Assembly: GCF_047496725.1 (NCBI RefSeq)
Contig: NC_132978.1
Span: 7,971,001-8,035,000, forward strand
Reading direction: 5' to 3'
From: Anoplolepis gracilipes
Lineage: Eukaryota > Arthropoda > Insecta > Hymenoptera > Formicidae
DNA length: 64,000 nucleotides
Shown: positions 37,331 to 48,996 of the stretch, piece after piece
How positions within the stretch are numbered: the stretch's first letter is position 1
How the letters are laid out: every line of letters starts with the position of its first letter
Notes under the pieces: generated by a model
Databases searched by the model: none
Told to the model about the DNA's origin: nothing
What the model saw: the letters and a program-made list of their open reading frames with translations, nothing else
Program-made: the position numbers and the translations under genes

Positions 37331-40029
37331 AGCATGCTATAGCTTGATATATGCCACAAACAGACAAGTCATTTAAGCATCTTTTTCTCTTTATTGTATT
37401 TTATCAAATATCGTTTTTTTCAACTATGTATATTTTGGTACGCTACAAATATTTGTGCTGTAGTATACAAGTTTCTGTAAAGCTGTAAAAAAACAAACCA
37501 GGGAATTAAATTATTTTAGACAAAGTTATCTCAATTTCAACAAAAGAAGTATTATTCGCGTAAAATGCATCTATTATCAAAGCATGCTCTATCCTTTTGT
37601 CGGCTAAATTTTCCTGACTCCTTTATGTATCTTTAGTAGACGCTTAAGGGGAAACGTCTGTAAAGCGCATAATAAATGACTCTTCTATCTGCCGTCAGTT
37701 TTCTTTATTTAACTTTACTCTTATCTGACATCTCCCTTTTCTGATAACTGACAGGGGTTACGTTTAACATTTCGATAGCCAATAACCGACGTATAAAACT
37801 GAAACGTTACATACGTGTAAAGATAAGAACAAAATGCACACTAAAGCAAAATTAGCTAAGGGCAACCGACCTTTGAACTGACCCTGTTACACAGACCAAA
37901 GCTCTATGCTTCAAACTTACATGAGAAAATGTCTGCAAGCGAGATACGCCAACAGCTACGTCGCGTTAGTCATCAGGTGCAGATGTTGCATGATGTAATA
38001 GACACTCATCTTTCAATATGAAGAATTAGTTAAGCAAAATAATCTTGTTCGGACATTTACAGAATCTAATCATGACTGCCATAAATATTGTATACTTAAA
38101 AGGATTTAATTTTTATAAAGAACATAAAAAATAATTCTCGTCTTTAAAACATTCTTTCCTAATTCCATTATAGTATATCACAAATAATAAAATAAAACTT
38201 TTAATTGTGTATTTGTTGTATTATAAGCGTTTTCCATGTATAATTATAATTAATCCTTTTCGTCTAAAGACATCTAATAATAAGAATATTCCATATGGAA
38301 ATATTCAATCAAAAGAGAGAGAAAGAAAGATATGATTTATTATTCTACTTAAATTCGACAATATAAATTTTGGTTTTATCATGATTTTAAAATTAATCAA
38401 AATTTCAAAAAAAAAATTATGCGATAATATAAAATGATAAAATAATCGATTGATATTGACAATCGATGTTGATTTCATTCGTAAAACGATTAAAAGGTAA
38501 TGTAATACAAGTTGCTTCTATCATTCGCTTCGGACAGTGTAAAGATCTTATCTATCAAATGACACGGTAACGCACGTGATGTCAGGTTCTCGTGTGTAAT
38601 ACACTCGTACGTGTCCATCTACGTAATACGTGATGTCGCAATACGTCTGCCTATTCGCGCAGTGATATGTCATTCTAGATAGTTCATAATACGAATATAC
38701 AGATTCTGAACAAGCAGAGAGCTTTGCTTTAACCATAATTTTCAGTTGTCTATAGATATAAAGGGAGAAAGAGAAATACATTATAAAATCTTAAAATCGC
38801 ATAAAGAAAGTTATGTGTCATTTGAAAAAAATGTCCGTATAATACCCTTTTATTTCATAAGCGAAAGAAAAGCATGTGGAAGAATAAGATTATGTGAGAA
38901 TAGACGTAATTTAAATGATTTTATGAAAGTGTCGAACAGATTACCGTTAATTTTCACTCCGACAAAACTCAATTGACATTATTCATGGCAATAAGCAAAA
39001 TTTAATCAGTTATAAATATCAAATATGTAATGAGTTTTCAAACAGCAATTCGCAAAATATGGATTCATCAAATATGAATGTAAAGAGCTCAATAATGATT
39101 CATGAATACGGATTTGGAATTAATGCCGCTTTTAATCGGAGATTGAAAATAATCCGTGATTATCTCCGGTTATGAAAACCAGTTTTGCATTTAAAGTAGG
39201 AAGTAATCGCACGGCAAAATTCCAGAAATATCGCTCCGATCGCGTCAGGAGTGCGATTAAGACGCGAGATTAAAGTTTCGCATTTAGCGTCACAGGTGCA
39301 ATGCGGCCGCAATCCTCCGAGAGTATTCCACGGGAAAGCCCTTTTAGATGTTAGCTTATACTACATAAATGATATATGTATGTATAGATATATAAATATA
39401 TACACAATATATATGTGTGCGTGTGTCCACACGTATAGCCAACAAAATGTGTTTCATTACTGTAGTTAACTGCGTTTGCACAACACACTCGGTACGGCTT
39501 CGACCATCATCTCGAAGGCCGTGTCGTCGCTAGCATCTGAGCACTACTGTTAACGCCGAGGAAGCTTCAATGTAATGTGTAACGTTAAGGACGTGGACCA
39601 TGTATAGAACCAATTACATTTGTGATTATATAGGTATACATCAGTATCGCGAAACATATGCAATTGCGGGTATACAGGAACGTTGCGTATCTTCTCTCGA
39701 CCGTTTCAATTGTCGTGACCAAATTTGAAATCGTGTTTCCCTAGAAATTCACGTCGTTATTCGCTATTGTTAGAAAGCAATATTAATGTTTTAATCACTT
39801 AATTTATCGCAATCATTAAGCACCAACTAATTTTGAATAAAGTGGGCCGCAATTTTTTGTATAAATTCTTCTTATTTCTTCGAAAATATAACGAGAGGAT
39901 TGAATCCTAATAAATAAGATTTATTACAAAAATGAAAAATATTTCTTGCTTTCGAGCAAAATCTGATTTTTAAATGAACTTTTTCACGGTGTTTTATTTC
40001 GCGCCGCTGAGACGTGATTAGATGTAATG

Positions 40030-40049
40030 CTAATTAGCGCGCTAATTAG
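40030..40049. promoter_or_regulatory. 20-bp perfect palindrome with two TAATTA cores
   Basis: CTAATTAGCGCGCTAATTAG is its own reverse complement. TAATTA is the core recognised by many homeodomain proteins, and the two cores are arranged symmetrically, which would suit a dimer. It lies inside the 20.4-kb intron of the DIP-like gene. Binding is inferred, not shown. Confidence 0.3.
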
Positions 40050-40819
40050 AAAGCTGTTGCAATACAAACTGTAAAAGAAAAGTCTTTATCATTCGTAATT
40101 AAAAAATAAACACTCGAGATTTACGGTACAGATAATGTCTAAAAGAATTTAAATTACACGCACACAAATAGAGTTTGTTAGTTATACACTAAACTTTAAT
40201 TCAACAAACCTTTAGCTGTGTAACACACCGGATTAATCCTAAAATAATTGATGATACCGGAACAATCGCTCTTCGTACTTTGACTTCCGGAAGTCTGTAC
40301 ACACGAGGGAAAGTGTGTAACTTCTGAGACACACCGTATCACATCCCGTTACACGACCAGCGCGCATGTGTTTGTACAGCACATGTGCTTAATATTAATA
40401 TGTGCTATACGCCTATATGGTGAATGAGAAATAGTTTCAAGCATAGTTTCCCGGCTACGCTCACGTACTAGTAGTAATCTTCTTACACGTTAAAGACACG
40501 CTACGGTACCAGGCATACGTGCACAGGCTCGTATTAAAGGACCAAGGAGCGTGAGGTGAATTGTGAGTGCGTAATATACGCGTGTATGGCCGCTATTCGC
40601 GCGTATATACATGTACATGCACATATAAATGTATATATATTTATATCTGCATCCGCATATGCGTATCTATCGTCCACAGTCGAAGTTTTAAACACAATTT
40701 CGCGCACCCTCTCGCACTCGGTTCACACTTATAGCTTGGCAATAAAAAATGTTAGCAAATGCGGTCGCGTATTTATAGCTCTATGTCTTTTACATAACAC
40801 CTGTGCATACTGTGTTGCA

Positions 40820-40839
40820 TCTCTCTCTCTCTCTCTCTT
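40820..40839. repeat. (CT)n microsatellite
   Basis: About nine CT units. Confidence 0.85.
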
Positions 40840-41299
40840 CCCGGGCGCAAAAATATATACCGCTTCTATTAATGCTGAAATATTTAATTCTCCGCACGTC
40901 GCGCAGCATATACCCAACAGCCGCCTATATTCGGCGTGTTTATTGCAACAGGTAAAACTGCAGCTATACTACTGCACCATACAAGATGAAAATTCGTGAC
41001 CATGCTTTACGCAGCAAATCCTTTGTTCAACGAAAATGTTCAAAGGCTAATAATTTTCGTGTTACACGCGAGTGAAATGAAGCGGCTTGCGCGAATTATT
41101 CTAACGCTGTTAACGTTGCATAACGTCGTCATACAGTTAATCTCAAGCAGTTTACAAACTAAACTGCGAAACTCTCTAATATACAATAAGCCCTTAATTT
41201 TCAGTTAACTTCAAGTAGATGTAAAATTTACTTAAATAAAATTTTAATTACAAACCAGAATATATATATATATTATTACAGGAACATAAACGAGAGATT

Positions 41300-41406
41300 A
41301 AAAAAAAAAAAAAAAAAAAGAAATCAGAAAAGTGATCCAACCACTCTATTCTGCACGGCAACTTGTTTATATTAATTTCCTCTGTCGAGTTGTTTTTTTT
41401 TTTTTT
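41300..41406. repeat. Poly(A) and poly(T) runs 73 bp apart
   Basis: A run of about 20 A at 41300-41319 and a T run at 41392-41406 could pair across the unique sequence between them. Most simply these are two homopolymer tracts. Confidence 0.7.
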
Positions 41407-41515
41407 GTTTCTCGGAATAATGGATTCAGTTACGCCATTTCAGTATCGTTTAGTGTCGATTGCGTTTTCGCACGAGAAACGAGAAAGAAAAGCCAATAAA
41501 AGGACCGTTTTCAAG

Positions 41516-41531
41516 GCGCTCGATCGAGCGC
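41516..41531. other. 16-bp perfect palindrome
   Basis: GCGCTCGATCGAGCGC is self-complementary, in a GC-richer patch about 350 bp upstream of the GA tract at 41868. Function is unknown and chance is possible. Confidence 0.25.
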
Positions 41532-41867
41532 GTTGAACGCTTGTAAATTTCTCGTTGACTCTCCGGTAAACTTTTCGCCCTGTTTCAGGGCAGTACACAC
41601 TTCCGCGTCGTATTAACCAACCGACCGAGCGAGGCAACGAGATGACGTGCATTATGTAACACGAGTGTGAACACCGACTTGCATACGTATCGATGTGTAT
41701 CGGTATGCATGTAATGTTAAGGTACGTGCGTATATATGCATAGTGCTCCAGTAGGCGGGAAACCTCCGTGTTCCGCATGTGCGATCTTACTAATTTCCGG
41801 AATCGAACCTTGTGTCTCCAGAGAGAACAGGGCTGGAGGTGAGAAGTGGGAGGAGCAAGAGAGGCTA

Positions 41868-41914
41868 AGAGACTGAGAGAGAGAGAGAGCGAGCGAGAGA
41901 GAGGCAGAGAGAGA
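41868..41914. repeat. Interrupted (GA)n tract
   Basis: GA units with gagc interruptions at the head of the CpG-rich intronic patch. Confidence 0.8.
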
Positions 41915-42010
41915 TTCGGACGGCCGAGGATAGCATGGACGCGAATTCGATTAATTAAACTTCGAATTCGTGCCGCTTCGCGGAAATAGAATTATCGCGG
42001 CGTAGTCGAC

Positions 42011-42068
42011 GGTGGTGGCGGTAAATGCATCGGTTCGAGGACAGTGAGCCGTTACCACCGCCACCACC
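42011..42068. other. GC-rich stem-loop around a small-ORF start
   Basis: ggtggtggcgg at 42011-42021 is the exact reverse complement of ccgccaccacc at 42058-42068. The 36-base loop contains the ATG at 42025. Confidence 0.5.
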
Positions 42069-42132
42069 AGGAAGAGGTGGTTACGTTTTGCAGCGAGGTG
42101 CAGCGGCCGTATTTGGGGACCGAACAGTGTAA
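42025..42132 (+). CDS. Possible 35-codon upstream-type small ORF
   Basis: It starts MHRFEDSEPL and runs into five consecutive prolines and a Gly/Arg-rich stretch, stopping at TAA 42130-42132. An in-frame TAA lies directly before the ATG, so the ORF cannot be extended upstream. It could be a uORF in an untranslated leader or a chance frame in GC-rich DNA. No known family is recognised. Confidence 0.12.
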   Translation: MHRFEDSEPLPPPPPGRGGYVLQRGAAAVFGDRTV

Positions 42133-45100
42133 CAGCTTGCGTCGCTAACCGTGGAAAAGAGGGAGAAGGAGAAGGGGAAAGGGAGAATAGAAGGATAGCG
42201 AACTAACGGACCAAAGGAGGATATATATTTACGGCCTCAAGCAGCGTGGTGTGATAGAGAAAAGTTTTGGGATTCGAACCGTGAGAATTTAAAGTCTCGC
42301 GAATCTGGCTAAGACCGACGGACTTTTTCTCCTTCTCCTCCCTCCCCTCTCGACTTCGAGTGGCGTTTCAATAATCCGCTTTGGTATCGCGTCGCTTAGC
42401 CTCCACCGAGGTGAGGAAGAGTTAGGCGAGCATTTATTAGGTTCTCAAGTCGAATTCTCCGCCATTGATCGATTACCGACATTCGCCGTGAGTTGCGAAA
42501 AATACCGATTCTTCTCGTCCATTACACGTGTACGTCCGAGAATCACTTGGAAAATTGCCTGCGTCATGTCTACGATCGTTTGCGATTTCTTTTCAAGAAT
42601 GAAAAAGCTATGCTTCGGTTATAAAGTGCACGACGCTTGAAACAAAATGCAATTGAAGTATAAATTTCTTTCTATGTTCTTCCGCTCAAAATACTAAAGT
42701 TACTGTTACAATCTATCGATTTTCAGTTCATTTAAACAAATATGTTTCTGTTATTATCATCAATCATACGATTTTTTTTTAAATATTCGATATAATATTG
42801 TATATTTTCTTAAATATAAATATTTTTTACTTACTTCATGATTAATATTTATTACACAATTTAAGAAACAATAAATTAAAGGTTTAAAAGATATTTTCTT
42901 AAACACTAATTTTAATTTCTTAAATAAGAAAATTAGCATCGTTTCTAATGATTATGTAATATTTAAAAATGTCGACCATAATATGTAGATAAAAATCTCC
43001 CATATAATCATCAATTAAAAAAAGAAATATATCAATAATTAATTATATTTTAAGCAAATAAGAAGAATAATTGAGATTATAATTAACTAATAAAGCTAGC
43101 AAAACTTGGAAGACTTCTCGACTTTTAGTGATGGTTCAATAATCCGCTTATGTCACCAAATTTTTTTTTAAACTTTGAAAAATCCGGATCTTTATTACTG
43201 TATTAAGATAAAACATTAAAGAATAATATATGATATTTTGTCGTGAGACCTTAAGGCATTTATTATAGATATCAAATCTCGTCCCGTATCAATCTCTTGT
43301 CTTAATATTAAAAAATATATATACTTCGTTTAATTTATTACTAAAAATAGTTTAATAGAAAGAAGTTTTAAAAACAAATAAAAAAATGAGCCAGTGAAGA
43401 AAGTAAAAGTTCGATTATCGCAATATAAATTAATAAAGCTGGACCTTAAATCTCTCAAATTGATCCCAAATTAAAGTAAACAAATCTTATACGTTAAAAA
43501 AAAAATAAAAAATTGAACGATAATATAATGAGATACTTTTCTTAATTAATTTTTCTTTAATAAGTATTTTTTCCAATAAGTATTGTTACAACAATACTCA
43601 TTACAAACTTTCGACATATAAATTTTCAAAAGAATGATGTACAAGAGAACAGAATTTGACAGTACTGTAAACGCGGTGAAAAAAAGCGCCGGAGAAGAAG
43701 AGGAAGCGTATGTCACAGCTTGTACCTCCTTTTCCCCTGGTGTAGACAGCGCTGATGATAAAAATCCTTTTGCAGCCGCATAATATCATAATAACTATGT
43801 AAATCAGACCGCGGTAGCAACCCACAAACAGAGAATCGGATATTCGTATGCTAAGCCTCCACCCGGTCTCCACACCGTGACCGCCATTTCGCTTTGACGT
43901 ATGCTATACATATAGTCGTTGTTACTCACCTCTGACAACAAGGCTAGTTCTCGTAAAAAAAAGCATTATTTAACTACCTACTCTTTCAGCATTAACAATT
44001 GTGCCAGCCATGGTTACATCAAATAAATCCTCTCTTGTAAAAAGAGTTAAGCTCGCAGTTTGTGTGTGTATGTAAAAAGCTTAATACAAAAATGCACACG
44101 TGTGTCATGTATATCGACAATATCGCTTAAATTTAATAACAAAATTCTAGCTGACAAACAAATTGCAATGTAATTTCGAAGGTTATTTTACGTGTTATTT
44201 CATTATAATACGTCTGATGCGTTTTTTATTAGAAAATAATTTTATCGTATTATAAAGACGCATTGAACATTTACCTTAGAAAGAATCCAAGAAAAGTTTA
44301 AAAAAGCGATTTTGCCAGTATCATATTTACATTGAGAAAAGTTCGAGATAAATATGGAAGAGCGCGCGCGAATAAGAGTTTCAAGGAAAATATGAAACAA
44401 TACGCGCGCACAGAAACTTCAGGAAACCTTGACGAAATGTTTAAGAAAAAAGCAAAATGTATCGCAGATTGCGGGATATATTGTATAAAAGAAAATTAAT
44501 GTTCTCAATTAAGAAGTCTATCTAAAGAAAGGTGAACGTAAAGAATATAAAGTATGCTAATTAATACCGTTCCATTTTTTGGCATGTCAAAAGCAATTTT
44601 GTTTGCAAAATATTTTCCGTATTATATTTATTCATTATTTCATAATGACTTTTTACAAAATGCAATAAACTCCCAGATTTCTATTTTTTATCTTCAAACT
44701 TTACTATTGGCACATCAGTTTTTATTCTTATTTTTTAAACCTTATTAATATTATTAAATGCAACTGCAAAAACGCATCATATTATATTTAAAAAAATTTA
44801 TTTGCAGTGAAGACTGAAGTAATTCAACTTTTGCGTTCGTGCACGGTGAAAAATATTTACAGCCGTAATTATACGTCATTCATGGAGACAATCATAGTAT
44901 GCTGTATTGCATTTCGAAAACGAGCCCGGTGCCGCAATGGATTTTAATAAGCAGTCGTAAACGCGTTACAATCGGTCTACGACGAGGTTAAATGAGACTT
45001 TAAACGTTGCACGCAGATGGTGCCTTCTTCCGCGAAGCCGACGCGCGTATTTATTAATCGTAAGTTCTATATAATTACGCTTTATGCGTCAATCGCAGTA

Positions 45101-45248
45101 TCGCGCCTTGTACATTACGTTATTAAATCTTCTACGGAAATTTCGCGTCATAATACATGCGTAATTATATATCGATTATTGTGTAACATAATTTGCTTGC
45201 ATTTTATTAGTTATGAACGTAACATAAAGTGGTACATATTATTTTAAT

Positions 45249-46762
45249 CAGAGTGTTTACTCAAATTTTGTAAAAAAATTCCCTGAAAATTTCCTGATTT
45301 TTCAGATATTTTGTTCAAAATTCCAAAATAAAAAGAATATTTTATAAATTTTCAAGACTTTTTCTTTTAATACAACTTTTTCTAAAATAAATTTTTTCAT
45401 TACATACGTTTTGTAATATTTTTTCATGTGAAGAAAAAATGCAGAGCTTTTTAAATTTCAACTGCTGTATTTGTAAATGTACTAAAACCTGAATAACTTT
45501 TATAAGCATTTTTCACTTGTATAAAATTTTCATTTCTTTATCATTATCATATTAAAAATTGTAAAGAATATACCTCATATTCAATATTATATTAACATTG
45601 AATATAAACAAAAAATATATATATATTTTAAATCGTATATTTAATAAATTATATTTAAATTTACTGACCACTGTGAAACTGAAAATTTCATTTCGTGAAA
45701 ACTCACTAAGTAATTGTTGAGAATTCTTACTTTAGTCTTAATAGTTCCAGTCTTCACAAATTCTAAAGAAATAATTCTGCTATTAAATAAAAAAAATTAT
45801 TCAGGACAAACTGTGACGCCAAATTCACGCTGCGTCTTACTTTATTTGCCAACAATTTTTTAAGCATTTCTTGCCAGATTTTAAACGCTTAAAAATTTCA
45901 CAAAAAAGTTCTATGCGTAAAAATTATCAGAATATTAATTGAAGAAATTGCCAAATTAAACTGGTTATATTTCGATAGTTCTATATATCCGATTAATGAG
46001 ATTTCGTGTTATACTGCAATCATTTTAAATTTCCAGTGAGAATTTTATGTGTAGAAATTGTTAGAATATTTAGAATATTTATTAAACAAATTAAATTGGA
46101 TGAGAGACGCCAAACGCACAAGTACTGTAAGATGAGACGCTGGTCATATTTCGATTGTTCTATCTACTTTAAATGAGGTTTCGTATTACTGTTTTGTCGT
46201 TTTGTAATCAATTTATATTTTCTGAAGTTCTAGGTACGCGTAAAAATTATTAGAATATTTTTTAAACAAATTAGATCGAGATGTATAACATAAAATCTCA
46301 TTTACATTCAACATTTCAAAGTAATTTAATTTTTTTAATAATAATCTAATATAATATTCTAATAATTTTTACGCATAAAACTTTTTGTAGATCTATTGCA
46401 GTACCTTCACTTAAAATCTGACAAGAATGCTAAAAAATTCGTCGAAGGGCAAAGTGAAATGCAGTGTGAACCTGGTGTCTCAGGTTTGTCCCGACTTTTT
46501 CCCAGGCCATTCTTTTAATGCACTATTTGTTTATTGTTAATTCTTATCAAGAATTTCAAAATTATTAAAAATAAAGCTGACAATTCAATTAATGAGTTTC
46601 CACAAAGTGAGACTATTTACAATATGAGAGCAAAATTATTAAAAAAAGAATTTTTGAAAAAATTCTCCGACTCCCAGTAAAGAGACTAGATTTTTCTAAA
46701 TACATAATAAATCCATGAAACTTTTCGGTTTTCCACATTTTTTTCAGAGATTAGACGCTCTG
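45249..46762. mobile_element. Foldback-type non-autonomous element with internal subrepeats
   Basis: The outer ends are inverted: cagagtgtttactc at 45249 matches the reverse complement of the right end, cagagcgtctaatc. The same hexamer, TTTAAT, flanks both sides and could be a target-site duplication. Inside, a second and clearer inverted pair starts with ggacaaac at 45804 and ends with gtttgtccc at 46492, and can be followed for about 150 bp on each arm. The centre holds three direct, diverged copies of a motif like gcgtaaaaattatcagaat (near 45915, 46049 and 46238) and one inverted copy (about 46353-46374). There is no transposase ORF. CAGAG-type termini recall hAT elements, but those normally make 8-bp duplications, so the superfamily is open. 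Confidence 0.6.
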
Positions 46763-47514
46763 TTTAATATACATATTCATTTTATATAAGAAGTAACATG
46801 GTAACCGATCAAAATTATACTCGATTTTTCATAGATAAAAATATAACGCGAATTATATTCACGGTGTAATGATGTGAAAGCCTTAGATGAGATTACCTTA
46901 ATTAATTTAACACGCACGAATACATTGCATCACGTTAGCCTCTTACGAAACTTCGTGCTTTAATTTGACTGCAGAGTATTACGAAACACCTTCTTGCGAA
47001 TAACATAAACAGTGTAGCGGAGACGCCGGTTATCCAGAAATGTGTCGCTTTAAAATATACACGGTTGTAAACATTTTGTCAGAAGCACAGGTTCATTATT
47101 ATATATGTCAACATGTGAGTATTTGAAATATTTTGCATTGTTCAAAAATGTATGTTTGCTGGTGAAGCTTCGTTAAAAACCGAAATTATCACTGCATTGC
47201 TATCCCAAATTGGATATTAACTACGCAAGAAATACTGTTTAATTTTACAGTCGTTAAACATCACGTAATCGCAAATAACGTAATGCATACATTAACAAGA
47301 CCATTTCAATAAATTTATCAGAAAATTTGTTTATATTTTATCAAGTCTAAACGACATAGTACTATCGAAGATACAATGAGAAATATCGAAAAATATTCGC
47401 CAAATACGTCGGAGAGTTTGATAAATACAAGATGATACCAAAGTTTCGTGATGAAAGTTAAGTTGTCTTTAAGAGAGCGATACGAGAGCACGGCGAAGCG
47501 AAAAGCAAAGACCG

Positions 47515-47552
47515 GTCGTCGTCGTCGTCGTCGTCGTCATCATCGTCGTCGT
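47515..47552. repeat. (GTC)n trinucleotide array
   Basis: About 12 units, with two tca interruptions, in a GC-richer patch (47.45-48.06 kb) without a supported exon. Confidence 0.85.
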
Positions 47553-48945
47553 GAGCGTGGTAGCCGAACTTTCAAGATTTTCTTCATCGTTTTTTCGCAA
47601 ATTAATGCTCTCGCTTGAGATAAAAATTTGCTGAGCCTCGCGCACACTAAAAAAGGAAAAGAGAAATATTTACCCTTCTGGGGAAGCGAGAAGTTGGCCG
47701 CGTCTCGCGTTTCTACCCTCTGTACTCCTCTTATCACGGAAGTTGGCTATTCTGTCGTAATAACCGGGAACTTTGTTAAACTCTCGTTTAAAGAAAATAT
47801 CACTTTCTCAAGGCTCTCTCCTTCGGGGCATTAATGGCCCCGATTCATCCCGGTTGTCCGCAGCCGTTCTTATTAACTTAACACAATACACGTCCCGCCC
47901 GTCAGCAACAATGTAATTTGAGTGTTTAGGGAGTCGAAGACGAGGCGAGAGAATAGTCGACAATTAATGCCGAGCTAGCGATCGCGGACCGATTTAAGTG
48001 AGGCGTTAGCATGCCAAGTACGATAAAATTTGCATAGAACGCGGGATAGACTTAGTCATTCGCCTTATACTGCTCTATTGAGATAAAGATTCAAATTTTG
48101 CATACCGCTAGTCCTCATTGCTGCTGGAACATTTAGGCGTTATATTAGTAGATTTACGTAACAAAGATTTGTTGTGCTGTTTTATTTATCTAATGATATT
48201 TATATTCTAAGACTTTCGCAATGTAATTAATTTTATCAATTCTTTAAATTGCAAAATTGTTCTTTCTAAAAGTATCGATAATTAAACTATATATATATAA
48301 GTTATATAACATATTATAAATATTTAGATTTTATCTTTTTCTTTTCCGTAAAAGAAAGGGATATATAAAAATATTTTTTATCTAATTGATTAATATTTAT
48401 TAATATTTTTTTATATACGTAAGATAGTATAAATGAATTCGTAACAGTGAAAACTGAAAGCTTTAAATTACCGAAAAGTCATAATAAATTTTTAATTTTG
48501 TGTTTTTCATATTGTCGCATATAAAAAAAAATTAAATCAATTTCATGGAGCACTATATGGTTATTTTTATGCTTCTATCAATAATCTAACGTTGTCAGTT
48601 TTCTCGTATAACGCGATGAGCGGGTGAAATCAATTTTACACGATATGCTTTCACTTTGTTATCGTGTTGTCAATTTGTCAGCGTATCAAGACTGCTAATA
48701 ATTTTTCTTGTCGACTCGTTGATGTGTTAAGAAAATTTAAATATGTTAAGGGGATTTAAATTTATTATACTCGCGGGCTTGCTAAATCCTTTTAATATTT
48801 TCTTAATAATCAAAATTGTATTCTTAATATCAATATAACTCACAATACAGATATATTGTGATATATTTATGTATAAAAAAATGTTAAAATTTTGTATATT
48901 TAATAAAGAAATTGTGTTTCGTATTTACTTTAAGATGTATTAAAA

Positions 48946-48948
<3 letters not shown>

Positions 48949-48993
<45 letters not shown>
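48949..48993. repeat. (AT)n microsatellite
   Basis: About 22 units. Confidence 0.9.

Positions 48994-48996
<3 letters not shown>

Larger units (their letters stand above)
41868..42410 (+). promoter_or_regulatory. CpG-rich intronic patch, possible alternative leader exon
   Basis: A GA-rich tract (41868-41914) is followed by about 500 bp of CpG-rich, mostly non-repetitive sequence that ends at a strong donor, CCGAG|GTGAGG, with exon end at 42410. The layout copies that at 27.36-27.77 kb. A 35-codon ORF starts at 42025 and stops at 42130-42132; it is proline-rich near its start and matches no family I know. A GC-rich inverted repeat (42011-42021 with 42058-42068) brackets its start codon. A transcript from here would skip the leader exon at 34441, so it would need another start codon downstream or belong to another transcript. 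Confidence 0.25.

Noticed and set aside
42260..42335. Possible minus-strand tRNA (gggattcgaacc resembles a B box)
   Set aside because: No matching A box or acceptor and anticodon stems at the required spacing.
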